From NCBI GenBank assembly GCA_900555795.1, contig USMP01000009.1:1-12889 (forward strand): a stretch of DNA of 12,889 nucleotides, given 5' to 3'. Below, in pieces: positions 1 to 5,015 of this stretch. Source of the stretch: an uncultured Eubacteriales bacterium (GTDB lineage: Bacteria > Bacillota > Clostridia > Oscillospirales > Oscillospiraceae). The notes under the pieces were generated by a model, which did not search any database, had not been told where the DNA came from, and saw only the letters and a program-made list of their open reading frames with translations. Within the stretch, counting starts at the first letter, position 1. Every line of letters begins with the position of its first letter. A program made the position numbers and the translations under genes.

Positions 1-397
1 CCTCCCGGCGACGTTCCACCGGATCTCCCCGCTCCAGGAGGATCGGCCGCGCCCCCGCCCGGGCCAGAATCAGAGCACAGAAGAGGCCTCCGGGGCCAGC
101 CCCCACCACCACCGGCGGCAGGGCCGGAGCCGACCGGGGGACGGGCGGTTGGTACACCTCCGGCATAACAGTACTAACCTGGCGGCTGCGGCAGCGGCGA
201 AGTACCCTGGCCTCGTCCCGGACCCGCACACGGAGGGTATAGATGAACCGGACGCCGTCCCGGGCGTCCAGAGCCCGGCGGAGGACCCGCACCTCCAGCA
301 GTTCCCCCGGGGATACCCGAAGCAGGGCGGCGGCCTTTTGGGCCAGCAGTTCCTCTCCCTCCTCCAGTTCCAGCTTCACTCGTTCGATTTGCAGCAC
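1..397 (-). CDS. FAD-dependent dehydrogenase, N-terminal part (runs off left edge)
   Basis: The first 132 codons of a gene that continues beyond the left edge. Residues 1-75 form a charged N-terminal region. A Rossmann FAD-binding motif follows: strand PPVVVGAGPGGLFCALILAR at about residues 94-113 (glycines G99, G101, G103, G104) and an acidic residue ending the second strand (ILLERG, E122) that would hold the adenosine ribose. This layout, a roughly 90-residue N-terminal domain before the GxGxxG motif, matches the uncharacterised family annotated as 'NAD(FAD)-utilizing dehydrogenase' (COG2509 type); the physiological substrate of that family is not known to me. I chose the GTG at 395-397 because AAAGGAG (405-411) lies 7 nt upstream. 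The only nearby ATG (441-443) is in another frame. An extended -10 promoter and a GC hairpin lie just upstream. Family call fairly sure, exact reaction unknown. Confidence 0.8.
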   Translation of the reverse strand, partial: MLQIERVKLELEEGEELLAQKAAALLRVSPGELLEVRVLRRALDARDGVRFIYTLRVRVRDEARVLRRCRSRQVSTVMPEVYQPPVPRSAPALPPVVVGAGPGGLFCALILARAGARPILLERGDPVERRRE

Positions 398-412
398 AGG
401 GCCGCTCCTTTC

Positions 413-435
413 CCCGGCGGCCTGTGGCCGCCGGG
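413..435 (-). promoter_or_regulatory. GC hairpin abutting the RBS of the FAD dehydrogenase gene
   Basis: A perfect 10-bp all-G/C inverted repeat (413-422 with 426-435, loop of 3) lies in the short 5' leader of the FAD dehydrogenase gene. It ends one base before the AAAGGAG ribosome binding site at 405-411. The structure is seen directly. An effect on translation initiation is inference. Confidence 0.4.
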
Positions 436-452
436 CCGTTCATGATAGATAT

Positions 453-480
453 AGTATACCAGCTTACCAGAAAAGTTCAA
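453..480 (-). promoter_or_regulatory. Promoter of the FAD dehydrogenase gene
   Basis: On the minus strand a -35 box TTGAAC (475-480) is followed after 16 nt by -10 box TATACT (453-458), preceded by TGG, which makes an extended -10. Transcription would start near 446 and give a leader of about 50 nt. It is a sigma-A type site judged by eye. Confidence 0.5.
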
Positions 481-516
481 CGGACTTTTTCGGGCGCAGA
501 CTCTGCGAGGCTTTTT
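481..516. repeat. Partial copy of the intergenic hairpin-array repeat
   Basis: Positions 500-516 (ACTCTGCGAGGCTTTTT) are identical to 4914-4930. The bases just before, with a CGCAGA-C-TCTGCG hairpin at about 495-507, are a shortened relative of the small hairpin that precedes the second copy. This copy sits next to the hairpin at 525-567, much as the other copy sits next to the terminator at 4938-4973. Confidence 0.45.
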
Positions 517-524
517 CAGCAGAA

Positions 525-567
525 CAGCCAAAGGGCCGGGAGGCAATGCCTCCCGGCCCTTTGGCTG
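525..567. terminator. Strong hairpin between the HtrA and FAD dehydrogenase genes
   Basis: A perfect 21-bp inverted repeat (525-545 with 547-567, one base between) lies 63 bases past the stop codon of the HtrA gene. It is by far the most stable structure in this spacer, and its position fits a transcription terminator for the leftward HtrA transcript. No real U-tract follows on either strand, so it may act as an mRNA 3'-end stabiliser or work with a factor. A 37-base run of pure purine on the plus strand (569-605) separates it from the HtrA gene. Confidence 0.5.
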
Positions 568-630
568 TAGAGAGAAAGAAAAGAGAGAGAAAAGAGGAAG
601 AAGAACCGCTGCTATCTATGTCAAAGGCGA

Positions 631-1980
631 TCAGCCTCTGCCGCCAAAGAACTGGTTGAAGAAATCTTCCATATCTCCAGCGGCGGGATAATTGCCGCCC
701 TGTCCGCTCTGTGTATCGCTCTGCTGGGTATCCTGGCTGGTGGTGGCAGAGGCCATCTCTGTGGTACTGCCAAAGGTGAGTTCCGTAGTCATAACCTGAC
801 CGGCGCGAACAAAGGTCACAGTAACTGTATCACCAGCGGAGTAGCTTTTACTGCCCACAGCGGAGGTAATGTCCGACTGAGAGGTGACAACGGTGCTGCC
901 AATCATGGTGATGACATCACCCGCCTGCAGGCCCGCCTGGGCCGCGGGGCCGCCCTCCACCACCTCCACCAGATAGCCGCCGGCGCTGACACCGGCCTGG
1001 GGATAGCGGGAAGCGTCCGAAACGGTAATGCCCATATAGGGGCGGGTTGTCACCTGGCCATTCTCCATGATGTCCTTAATCATATCCAGCACATCATCCA
1101 TAGGAATGGCGAAGCCCAGGCCCTCCACGCTGGCGCCGGAGGAAGAGGAGGAATACTTGGCGGACACGATGCCCACCACCTCGCCATAGGTATTAAACAG
1201 GGGTCCGCCGGAGTTACCGGAGTTGACGGCAGCCGTAACCTGAATCATATTAAAGGGGGTGCCATCCACATTAATCTCCCGGTTGAGGCAGGAGATAATG
1301 CCCTCGGAAAGGGAGAAAGTCAATTCACCCAGGGGGTTGCCAATGGCCAGAACCCGGTCGCCCACATTCAGCTTCTCACTGTCGCCCAGGGTGACGGCCT
1401 GCAGGCCGGAGGCCTCGATCTTGATGACCGCGATATCGTAGTCCTCATCGCCGCCAACAACCTGGGCGGTGTAGGTGGTGCCGTTGTTGAGGGTAACTTC
1501 CACGCTGGTGCCGCCGCTGATGACGTGGTAATTGGTGACAATATAGCCATCATCCGTGATAATAAAGCCGCTGCCGGAACTGGCAGTCTGTACAGGCTGC
1601 ATGAAATAGTTATAACCCACAGAGGAGACGTTGACGCTGACGCAGCTGTCCACGTTGGCACGGTAAATCTCCGGATAGGTCAATTTCTGGGTGCCGGTGA
1701 CGCTGACGGTCGTTACCTCCGGGCGCTCCCGGTCACTGACCATGATCTGGGTCTGAGCCTGGTCGGCACTGCCGCCACTCATATACCAGCCGATGCCCAC
1801 AGAACCGCCGATGAGCAGCGCGGCACACAAAACGCCCGCCATCACCTTTGTCCACAGGGGATGGCCAGACTTCTTGGCTGTTGGCTCCTGAGCGGGCTCC
1901 AGGGTGGGAATGGGCTCGCTGTAATCAGGCCGGTAGCTGTAGTGATACTCATAGTTCTTATTGTCGTTTTCGTTATACAT
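631..1980 (-). CDS. HtrA/DegP-like membrane-anchored serine protease with PDZ domain
   Basis: Extracytoplasmic quality-control protease that degrades misfolded exported proteins. Order of parts in the 449 residues: an N-terminal cytoplasmic segment rich in Tyr, Asn, Asp and Pro (1-40), one transmembrane helix (about 45-67), a trypsin-like S1C domain (about 100-290), a PDZ domain (about 310-400), a Ser/Thr/Gln-rich linker and a short tail ending FFNQFFGGRG. The catalytic triad is visible: H152 (IVTNYHVISGG), D182 (DEDYDIAVIK) and S257 (NSGNSGGPLFN). Length and layout match single-PDZ HtrA proteins of Gram-positive bacteria. Start ATG 1978-1980 has AAGGAGG about 8 nt upstream. It is flanked by separate transcription units, so it is probably monocistronic. 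HtrA genes of Bacillus answer to secretion stress through CssRS; no such site was recognised here. Confidence 0.95.
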   Translation of the reverse strand: MYNENDNKNYEYHYSYRPDYSEPIPTLEPAQEPTAKKSGHPLWTKVMAGVLCAALLIGGSVGIGWYMSGGSADQAQTQIMVSDRERPEVTTVSVTGTQKLTYPEIYRANVDSCVSVNVSSVGYNYFMQPVQTASSGSGFIITDDGYIVTNYHVISGGTSVEVTLNNGTTYTAQVVGGDEDYDIAVIKIEASGLQAVTLGDSEKLNVGDRVLAIGNPLGELTFSLSEGIISCLNREINVDGTPFNMIQVTAAVNSGNSGGPLFNTYGEVVGIVSAKYSSSSSGASVEGLGFAIPMDDVLDMIKDIMENGQVTTRPYMGITVSDASRYPQAGVSAGGYLVEVVEGGPAAQAGLQAGDVITMIGSTVVTSQSDITSAVGSKSYSAGDTVTVTFVRAGQVMTTELTFGSTTEMASATTSQDTQQSDTQSGQGGNYPAAGDMEDFFNQFFGGRG

Positions 1981-2257
1981 GAAACATGCCTCCTTGACAG
2001 GTTGCTTGCGTTCCCTTTTGATGGTCTTAGCATACAGGGGATTTATGGCTAAAGTATGAAGAATTTTTGCAGAGTTTTTGAATAATTTGAAAAGGGTTTA
2101 TGACCGGGGCAGCCAGCTGCTCCGGATACCGGCGGGGGGAGGTGTCCGGCTGGGGGCGAGTACCGTCTCTTCCAAAGGGGAAGGCGGGTCCCGCGCCCCT
2201 CCCTCCGCAGAAAAATATCCCCAGCAGGGGGCGAAATATCCCTTTTACGCAAAAAGA
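1981..2257. other. Spacer upstream of the HtrA gene; no gene recognised
   Basis: A 367-bp spacer separates the HtrA gene from the NifU-like gene; apart from the terminator at 2258-2278 I see no gene in it. The bases next to the HtrA start hold its RBS (about 1989-1995). The AT-rich stretch 2040-2105 probably carries the HtrA promoter, but the best candidate (TTCAAA with CATACT 18 nt downstream on the minus strand) is weak. Bases 2110-2210 are GC-rich. An AAATATCCC nonamer occurs twice around 2214-2242. The small open frames here start at weak codons without an RBS and look like chance. Confidence 0.4.
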
Positions 2258-2278
2258 AGAGACGGCTAAGCCGTCTCT
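2251..2278 (-). terminator. Intrinsic terminator of the iron-sulfur operon
   Basis: Perfect 10-bp inverted repeat (2258-2267 with 2269-2278, one base between) with core GACGGCT. On the minus strand it is followed by a T-rich run (TCTTTTTG). It lies 70 bases past the stop codon of the NifU-like gene and ends the leftward operon. Confidence 0.8.
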
Positions 2279-2347
2279 CCCAATGCTGTGGAGTATATGG
2301 CAGAACCGCCCTTTGAGCAGGCCGCCTGATCGGAGGAGCAGAAGTGT

Positions 2348-2800
2348 TTACTCCTCCTCTCCGTGGCCATGGTCGTGACAGGAGGCGGCACAGTGGTCAC
2401 AGAGGCAGTCGTCACAGGGGATGCCCTTGTTCTTATAGTAATCCGCCACAGCGGCCTTTACCGCCTGTTCCGCCAGGACGGAGCAGTGGATCTTTACGGC
2501 GGGCAGGCCGTCCAGGGCCTCCACCACAGCCTTGTTGGTGAGGGTCAGGGCCTGCTCCACAGGCTTGCCCTTGATCATATCCGTGGCAATCGAACTGGTG
2601 GCGATTGCGGAGGCGCAGCCAAAGGTCTGAAACTTCACATCCTCAATCACGCCGTCGTCATTGATCTTTAGATACATGCGCATGATATCGCCGCACTTGG
2701 CGTTGCCCACCTCGCCAATGCCGTTGGCGTCCTCAATCACACCCACATTATGGGGATGGGCAAAATGCTCCATCACCTTTTCACTGTATTCCATAGCCAT
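2348..2800 (-). CDS. IscU/NifU-type iron-sulfur cluster assembly scaffold
   Basis: Scaffold on which the [Fe-S] cluster is built from sulfur delivered by the cysteine desulfurase encoded just upstream. The 150 residues hold the three family cysteines C36 (NAKCGD, with D38), C62 (FGCAS) and C106 (HCSVLAE). The fold covers about residues 1-125, the usual length for the IscU domain. The remaining 25 residues form a Cys/His-rich, acidic tail: C129, C132, C134, C137 and C141 with H136, H142, H144 and H146. This is not part of the core family and may bind metal (inference). I chose ATG 2798-2800, with AAAGGAAG (2810-2817) 9 nt away; a GTG directly before it (2801-2803) and an ATG at 2792-2794 are alternatives. 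The gap to the desulfurase gene is 39 bp, so the two are cotranscribed, and a terminator follows. Confidence 0.93.
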   Translation of the reverse strand: MAMEYSEKVMEHFAHPHNVGVIEDANGIGEVGNAKCGDIMRMYLKINDDGVIEDVKFQTFGCASAIATSSIATDMIKGKPVEQALTLTNKAVVEALDGLPAVKIHCSVLAEQAVKAAVADYYKNKGIPCDDCLCDHCAASCHDHGHGEEE

Positions 2801-2839
2801 CACGCAAAACTTCCTTTCTAGCTTGATTTTCTTTTTTGA

Positions 2840-4030
2840 TTAAGCCTGGTAGGGGTCCGGCATGGTCTCCAGCATATGCAGCCACACGGGACTCATCTGG
2901 CGCAGGGTCCTGACAACCTCCGGTACCTGGCTGAGGATATAATCCACCTGCTCCATGGTGTTATACTCGCACAGGCTCAGGCGCAGAGAGCCATGGGCCA
3001 CCTCGTGGGGCATGCCCAGGGCCAGGAGTACATGGCTTGGGTCAAGGCTGCCGCTGGTACAGGCGCTGCCGGAGCTGGCGCAGATGCCGGCCATATCCAG
3101 GCGGAGCAGCAGGCTCTCCCCCTCCACACCCTCAAAGCAGAAGCTGACGATGCCGGGGACCTTGTGGTCCGGGTCGCCGTTGCAGCGGGAGCAGGGGATT
3201 TTGCTCAGCCCCGCAATCAGCTTATCCCGCATGGCGGTGGTATGGGCCATATTCTCCTCCAGGTGGTCGCAACTCTCCTTCAGCGCCGCGGCCATGGCCA
3301 GGATGGCGGGAATCGCCTCCGTACCGCCCCGCTTGCCCCGCTCCTGGGCGCCGCCCTCGATGAAGTTTTGCAGCTTCACCGACTTTTTACAGTAGAGGGC
3401 CCCGATCCCCTTGGGGGCGTGGAACTTATGGCCGGAGAGGGAGAGCATATCAATATTGTCCGCCACCACATCCACCGGAACATGGCCCACCGCCTGGACG
3501 GCATCCGTATGGAAGAGGACGCCCCGCTCCCGGCAAAGTTTCCCAATCTCCCGAATGGGCTGGAGGGTGCCGATCTCATTATTGGCAAACATAATCGTCA
3601 CCAGACAGGTATCCGGACGAAGAGCGGCAGCCAGTTCCTCCAGACGGACCAGGCCGTTTTCATGAACAGGGAGATACGTAACCTCAAAGCCCTGCCGCTC
3701 CAGCCTGGCCAGCGTATGCAGCACAGCGTGGTGCTCAATCGTATCGGAAATAATATGCTTTTTCCCGGCAGCGGCGCCCATACGGGCGGCCTCGGTGATG
3801 GCCCAGTTGTCCGCCTCCGTGCCGCAGCCAGTGAAATAGATCTCCCGGGGCTCGGCATGGAGACAGGCGGCAATGGTCTCCCGGGCAGCCATAAGGGCCA
3901 TATTGGCCTCCCTGCCCTTCTGATGGAGGCTGCTGGGGTTGCCATAAAGTTCGTGCATGGCGGGAAGCATCGCGTCAATGGCGGTCTGACTCATGGCGGT
4001 GGTGGCCGCGTTATCCGCGTAAACAAACAT
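2840..4030 (-). CDS. Cysteine desulfurase (NifS/IscS family)
   Basis: PLP enzyme that removes sulfur from L-cysteine, giving alanine and an enzyme persulfide for Fe-S cluster assembly. In 396 residues the family landmarks are present: N-terminal YADNAATT (4-11), the EHHAVL histidine over the cofactor (H100 or H101), HTDAVQA with D176 contacting the pyridine nitrogen, SGHK with K202 forming the Schiff base, RGGTEA (234-239), and the mobile-loop cysteine in SGSACTSG (C324). The short gap before this cysteine and its SSGSACTSG context fit the IscS/NifS group rather than SufS. The frame is open to 4063, but the ATG at 4028-4030 is chosen because it gives the usual start MFVYADNAATT and has an AAGGA-type RBS 8-9 nt upstream. 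It is the first gene of a two-gene unit with the scaffold and has its own promoter and a probable operator. Confidence 0.95.
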   Translation of the reverse strand: MFVYADNAATTAMSQTAIDAMLPAMHELYGNPSSLHQKGREANMALMAARETIAACLHAEPREIYFTGCGTEADNWAITEAARMGAAAGKKHIISDTIEHHAVLHTLARLERQGFEVTYLPVHENGLVRLEELAAALRPDTCLVTIMFANNEIGTLQPIREIGKLCRERGVLFHTDAVQAVGHVPVDVVADNIDMLSLSGHKFHAPKGIGALYCKKSVKLQNFIEGGAQERGKRGGTEAIPAILAMAAALKESCDHLEENMAHTTAMRDKLIAGLSKIPCSRCNGDPDHKVPGIVSFCFEGVEGESLLLRLDMAGICASSGSACTSGSLDPSHVLLALGMPHEVAHGSLRLSLCEYNTMEQVDYILSQVPEVVRTLRQMSPVWLHMLETMPDPYQA

Positions 4031-4081
4031 AGGTCCGTTCCTTCTTTCTCTAGAGCCAAGCATATCCGGCTCGATCTCCTA

Positions 4082-4101
4082 AATTCCTATATGGATATAG
4101 G
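4082..4101. promoter_or_regulatory. Probable Rrf2/IscR-type operator upstream of the cysteine desulfurase gene
   Basis: AATTCCTATATGGATATAGG contains the palindrome CCTATAT-GG-ATATAGG. It matches 17 of 20 bases of the site at 4635-4654 upstream of the Rrf2 regulator gene. It lies just downstream of the expected start (about +9 to +28) of the promoter at 4117-4145, where a bound protein could block elongation. Binding by the neighbouring regulator is inference. Confidence 0.6.
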
Positions 4102-4116
4102 TGTTTTCTGTGGTCT

Positions 4117-4145
4117 ATGATACGGCGACAAAGGAAAAATGTCAA
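4117..4145 (-). promoter_or_regulatory. Promoter of the desulfurase-scaffold operon
   Basis: On the minus strand a perfect -35 TTGACA (4140-4145) is followed after exactly 17 nt by -10 TATCAT (4117-4122). The -35 box begins 9 bases past the stop codon of the regulator gene. The desulfurase gene can therefore be transcribed apart from the regulator, although read-through is also possible as no terminator lies between them. Confidence 0.75.
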
Positions 4146-4153
4146 GAGTGAGA

Positions 4154-4612
4154 TCAGCATTTTCCGGGAAGAGCACGGGGGGCGGCGCAGCGAGCGTCCA
4201 GGCGGCGCTGCTTATCCACCAGATCCGCCAGGGTGACATGGTCCACCACGTTGCTGATGGCCTGGTCCACCTGCTCCCAAAGTTCCAGGGTGGCGCAGGC
4301 CTGGCAGCGGGCGCACTGGTTTATCTCGTCATCCAGGCAGGAGACGGGAGCTATGCTGCCTTCCACCGTGCGGAGAATCAGGCCCACGGAGTAGTCCTCC
4401 GGGTCCCGGGTAAGATGGTAGCCGCCCCGGGCACCCCGGACACTGCGCACCAGACCGGCGCGGACCAGCACGGGAATGATCTGCTCCAGGTACTTTTCAC
4501 TGATGCCCTGGCTGTCGGCCACGGTTTTGACCGACAGGTTTACCCCCTCCTCCTGCATGGCCAGAGCCAGCATCAGGTGCAGGGCATAGCGGCTTTTGGC
4601 GGATATTTTCAA
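4154..4612 (-). CDS. Rrf2-family transcriptional regulator with cysteine cluster (IscR-like)
   Basis: DNA-binding regulator, probably sensing Fe-S cluster status and controlling the adjacent desulfurase-scaffold genes. The 152 residues begin with the classic Rrf2 opening MKISAKSRYAL, followed by a winged helix-turn-helix (about 10-70, with SVKTVADSQGISEKYLEQII and the wing RGARGGYHL). A cysteine cluster C92-x7-C100-x2-C103-x2-C106 lies where IscR binds its [2Fe-2S] cluster; the spacing differs from E. coli IscR. Two further cysteines (C142, C152) are near the end. The start is set by the RBS: AGGAGG lies about 9 nt before TTG 4610-4612, whereas the in-frame GTG at 4619-4621 overlaps the RBS and would add three residues foreign to the family. 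An operator-like palindrome on its own -10 box suggests autoregulation. A cysteine-responsive CymR-like role is the main alternative. Confidence 0.9.
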   Translation of the reverse strand: MKISAKSRYALHLMLALAMQEEGVNLSVKTVADSQGISEKYLEQIIPVLVRAGLVRSVRGARGGYHLTRDPEDYSVGLILRTVEGSIAPVSCLDDEINQCARCQACATLELWEQVDQAISNVVDHVTLADLVDKQRRLDARCAAPRALPGKC

Positions 4613-4634
4613 GGGAACCACCCTCCTCTCTTGT

Positions 4635-4654
4635 AATTCCTATCTTAATATAGG
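4635..4654. promoter_or_regulatory. Probable autoregulatory operator of the Rrf2 regulator
   Basis: AATTCCTATCTTAATATAGG, with arms CCTAT and ATAGG, covers the -10 box of the regulator's promoter. It is 17/20 identical to the site at 4082-4101. The placement fits repression by promoter occlusion. A second small palindrome (GGGATTATTCCC, 4653-4664) lies between the -10 and -35 boxes. Confidence 0.6.
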
Positions 4655-4670
4655 GATTATTCCCTGTCAA
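4642..4670 (-). promoter_or_regulatory. Promoter of the Rrf2 regulator gene
   Basis: On the minus strand -35 TTGACA (4665-4670) is followed after 17 nt by -10 TAAGAT (4642-4647). The start would be near 4635, giving a leader of about 23 nt that holds the AGGAGG ribosome binding site. Confidence 0.7.
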
Positions 4671-4740
4671 GTGTGTATTATGACAAATTCCCGGCCACAG
4701 ATGGAAATTTTATGGGGCAACCGCCGGCTTTGGGGCGGAG

Positions 4741-4935
4741 CGGGGTCAAAAAAGAGGCGTTGCCTCTTTTTTGAGAAAGCTGCGCTGCGCTCTGCGCCTC
4801 GGTGGACCGCCTAAGGCGGTCCATTCGACGCTCGCTCCGCGTAAAGTGTTTTTCCCGACGCGCATGTCGCCGGGAAAAACGGATCGGCACTCTTTTCGCG
4901 TCTGCGGACGCGAACTCTGCGAGGCTTTTTGACAA
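4741..4935. repeat. Intergenic array of palindromes (candidate dispersed repeat element)
   Basis: The 403-bp spacer between the regulator and the SLH-protein gene holds no convincing gene but has four perfect or near-perfect hairpins in a row: 4746-4758/4762-4774 (13 bp), 4803-4812/4814-4823 (10 bp), 4848-4857/4871-4880 (10 bp outer stem) and 4895-4902/4907-4914 (8 bp). They are followed by a 17-base word shared exactly with 500-516. Short frames open across it on both strands lack ribosome binding sites. Such sequence is what a dispersed intergenic repeat family of the genome would look like; the copy number is unknown from this window. Bases 4671-4740 show nothing further. Confidence 0.5.
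4746..4774. terminator. Terminator-like hairpin, symmetrical
   Basis: Perfect 13-bp stem TCAAAAAAGAGGC with its complement around the loop GTT. The A-run before and T-run after make it look like an intrinsic terminator in both directions. It could back up the terminator at 4938-4973 and insulate the regulator gene from the SLH-protein gene. Confidence 0.5.
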
Positions 4936-4937
4936 GC

Positions 4938-4973
4938 AAAAAACAAGGCCCACGGGAAATCCCGTGGGCCTTG
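4938..4973 (-). terminator. Intrinsic terminator of the SLH-protein gene
   Basis: Perfect 14-bp inverted repeat (4944-4957 with 4960-4973, loop of 2) with a GC-rich core. On the minus strand it is followed by six T (4938-4943). It lies about 43 bases past the stop codon of the SLH gene. Confidence 0.85.
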
Positions 4974-5015
4974 AACTTATGGTAAGTTTTTAGGTGCGCT
5001 CGCTATCAGGTGAGA

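Noticed and set aside
149..659. Plus-strand and minus-strand short frames around the FAD dehydrogenase start
   Set aside because: The minus-strand GTG frame with the GAGPGG motif explains this sequence. The others are frame shadows without RBS.
2049..2252. 67-codon minus-strand frame upstream of the HtrA gene
   Set aside because: Begins at TTG without an RBS, has no recognisable family, and overlaps the probable HtrA promoter region.
2876..4120. 414-codon frame opposite the cysteine desulfurase gene
   Set aside because: Exact-register shadow of a gene whose family landmarks are all on the minus strand.
4678..4993. Several 60-90 codon frames in the hairpin-rich spacer
   Set aside because: No ribosome binding sites, overlapping on both strands, and composed of the palindromic repeat. 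Databases probably hold similar spurious short proteins from such repeats.
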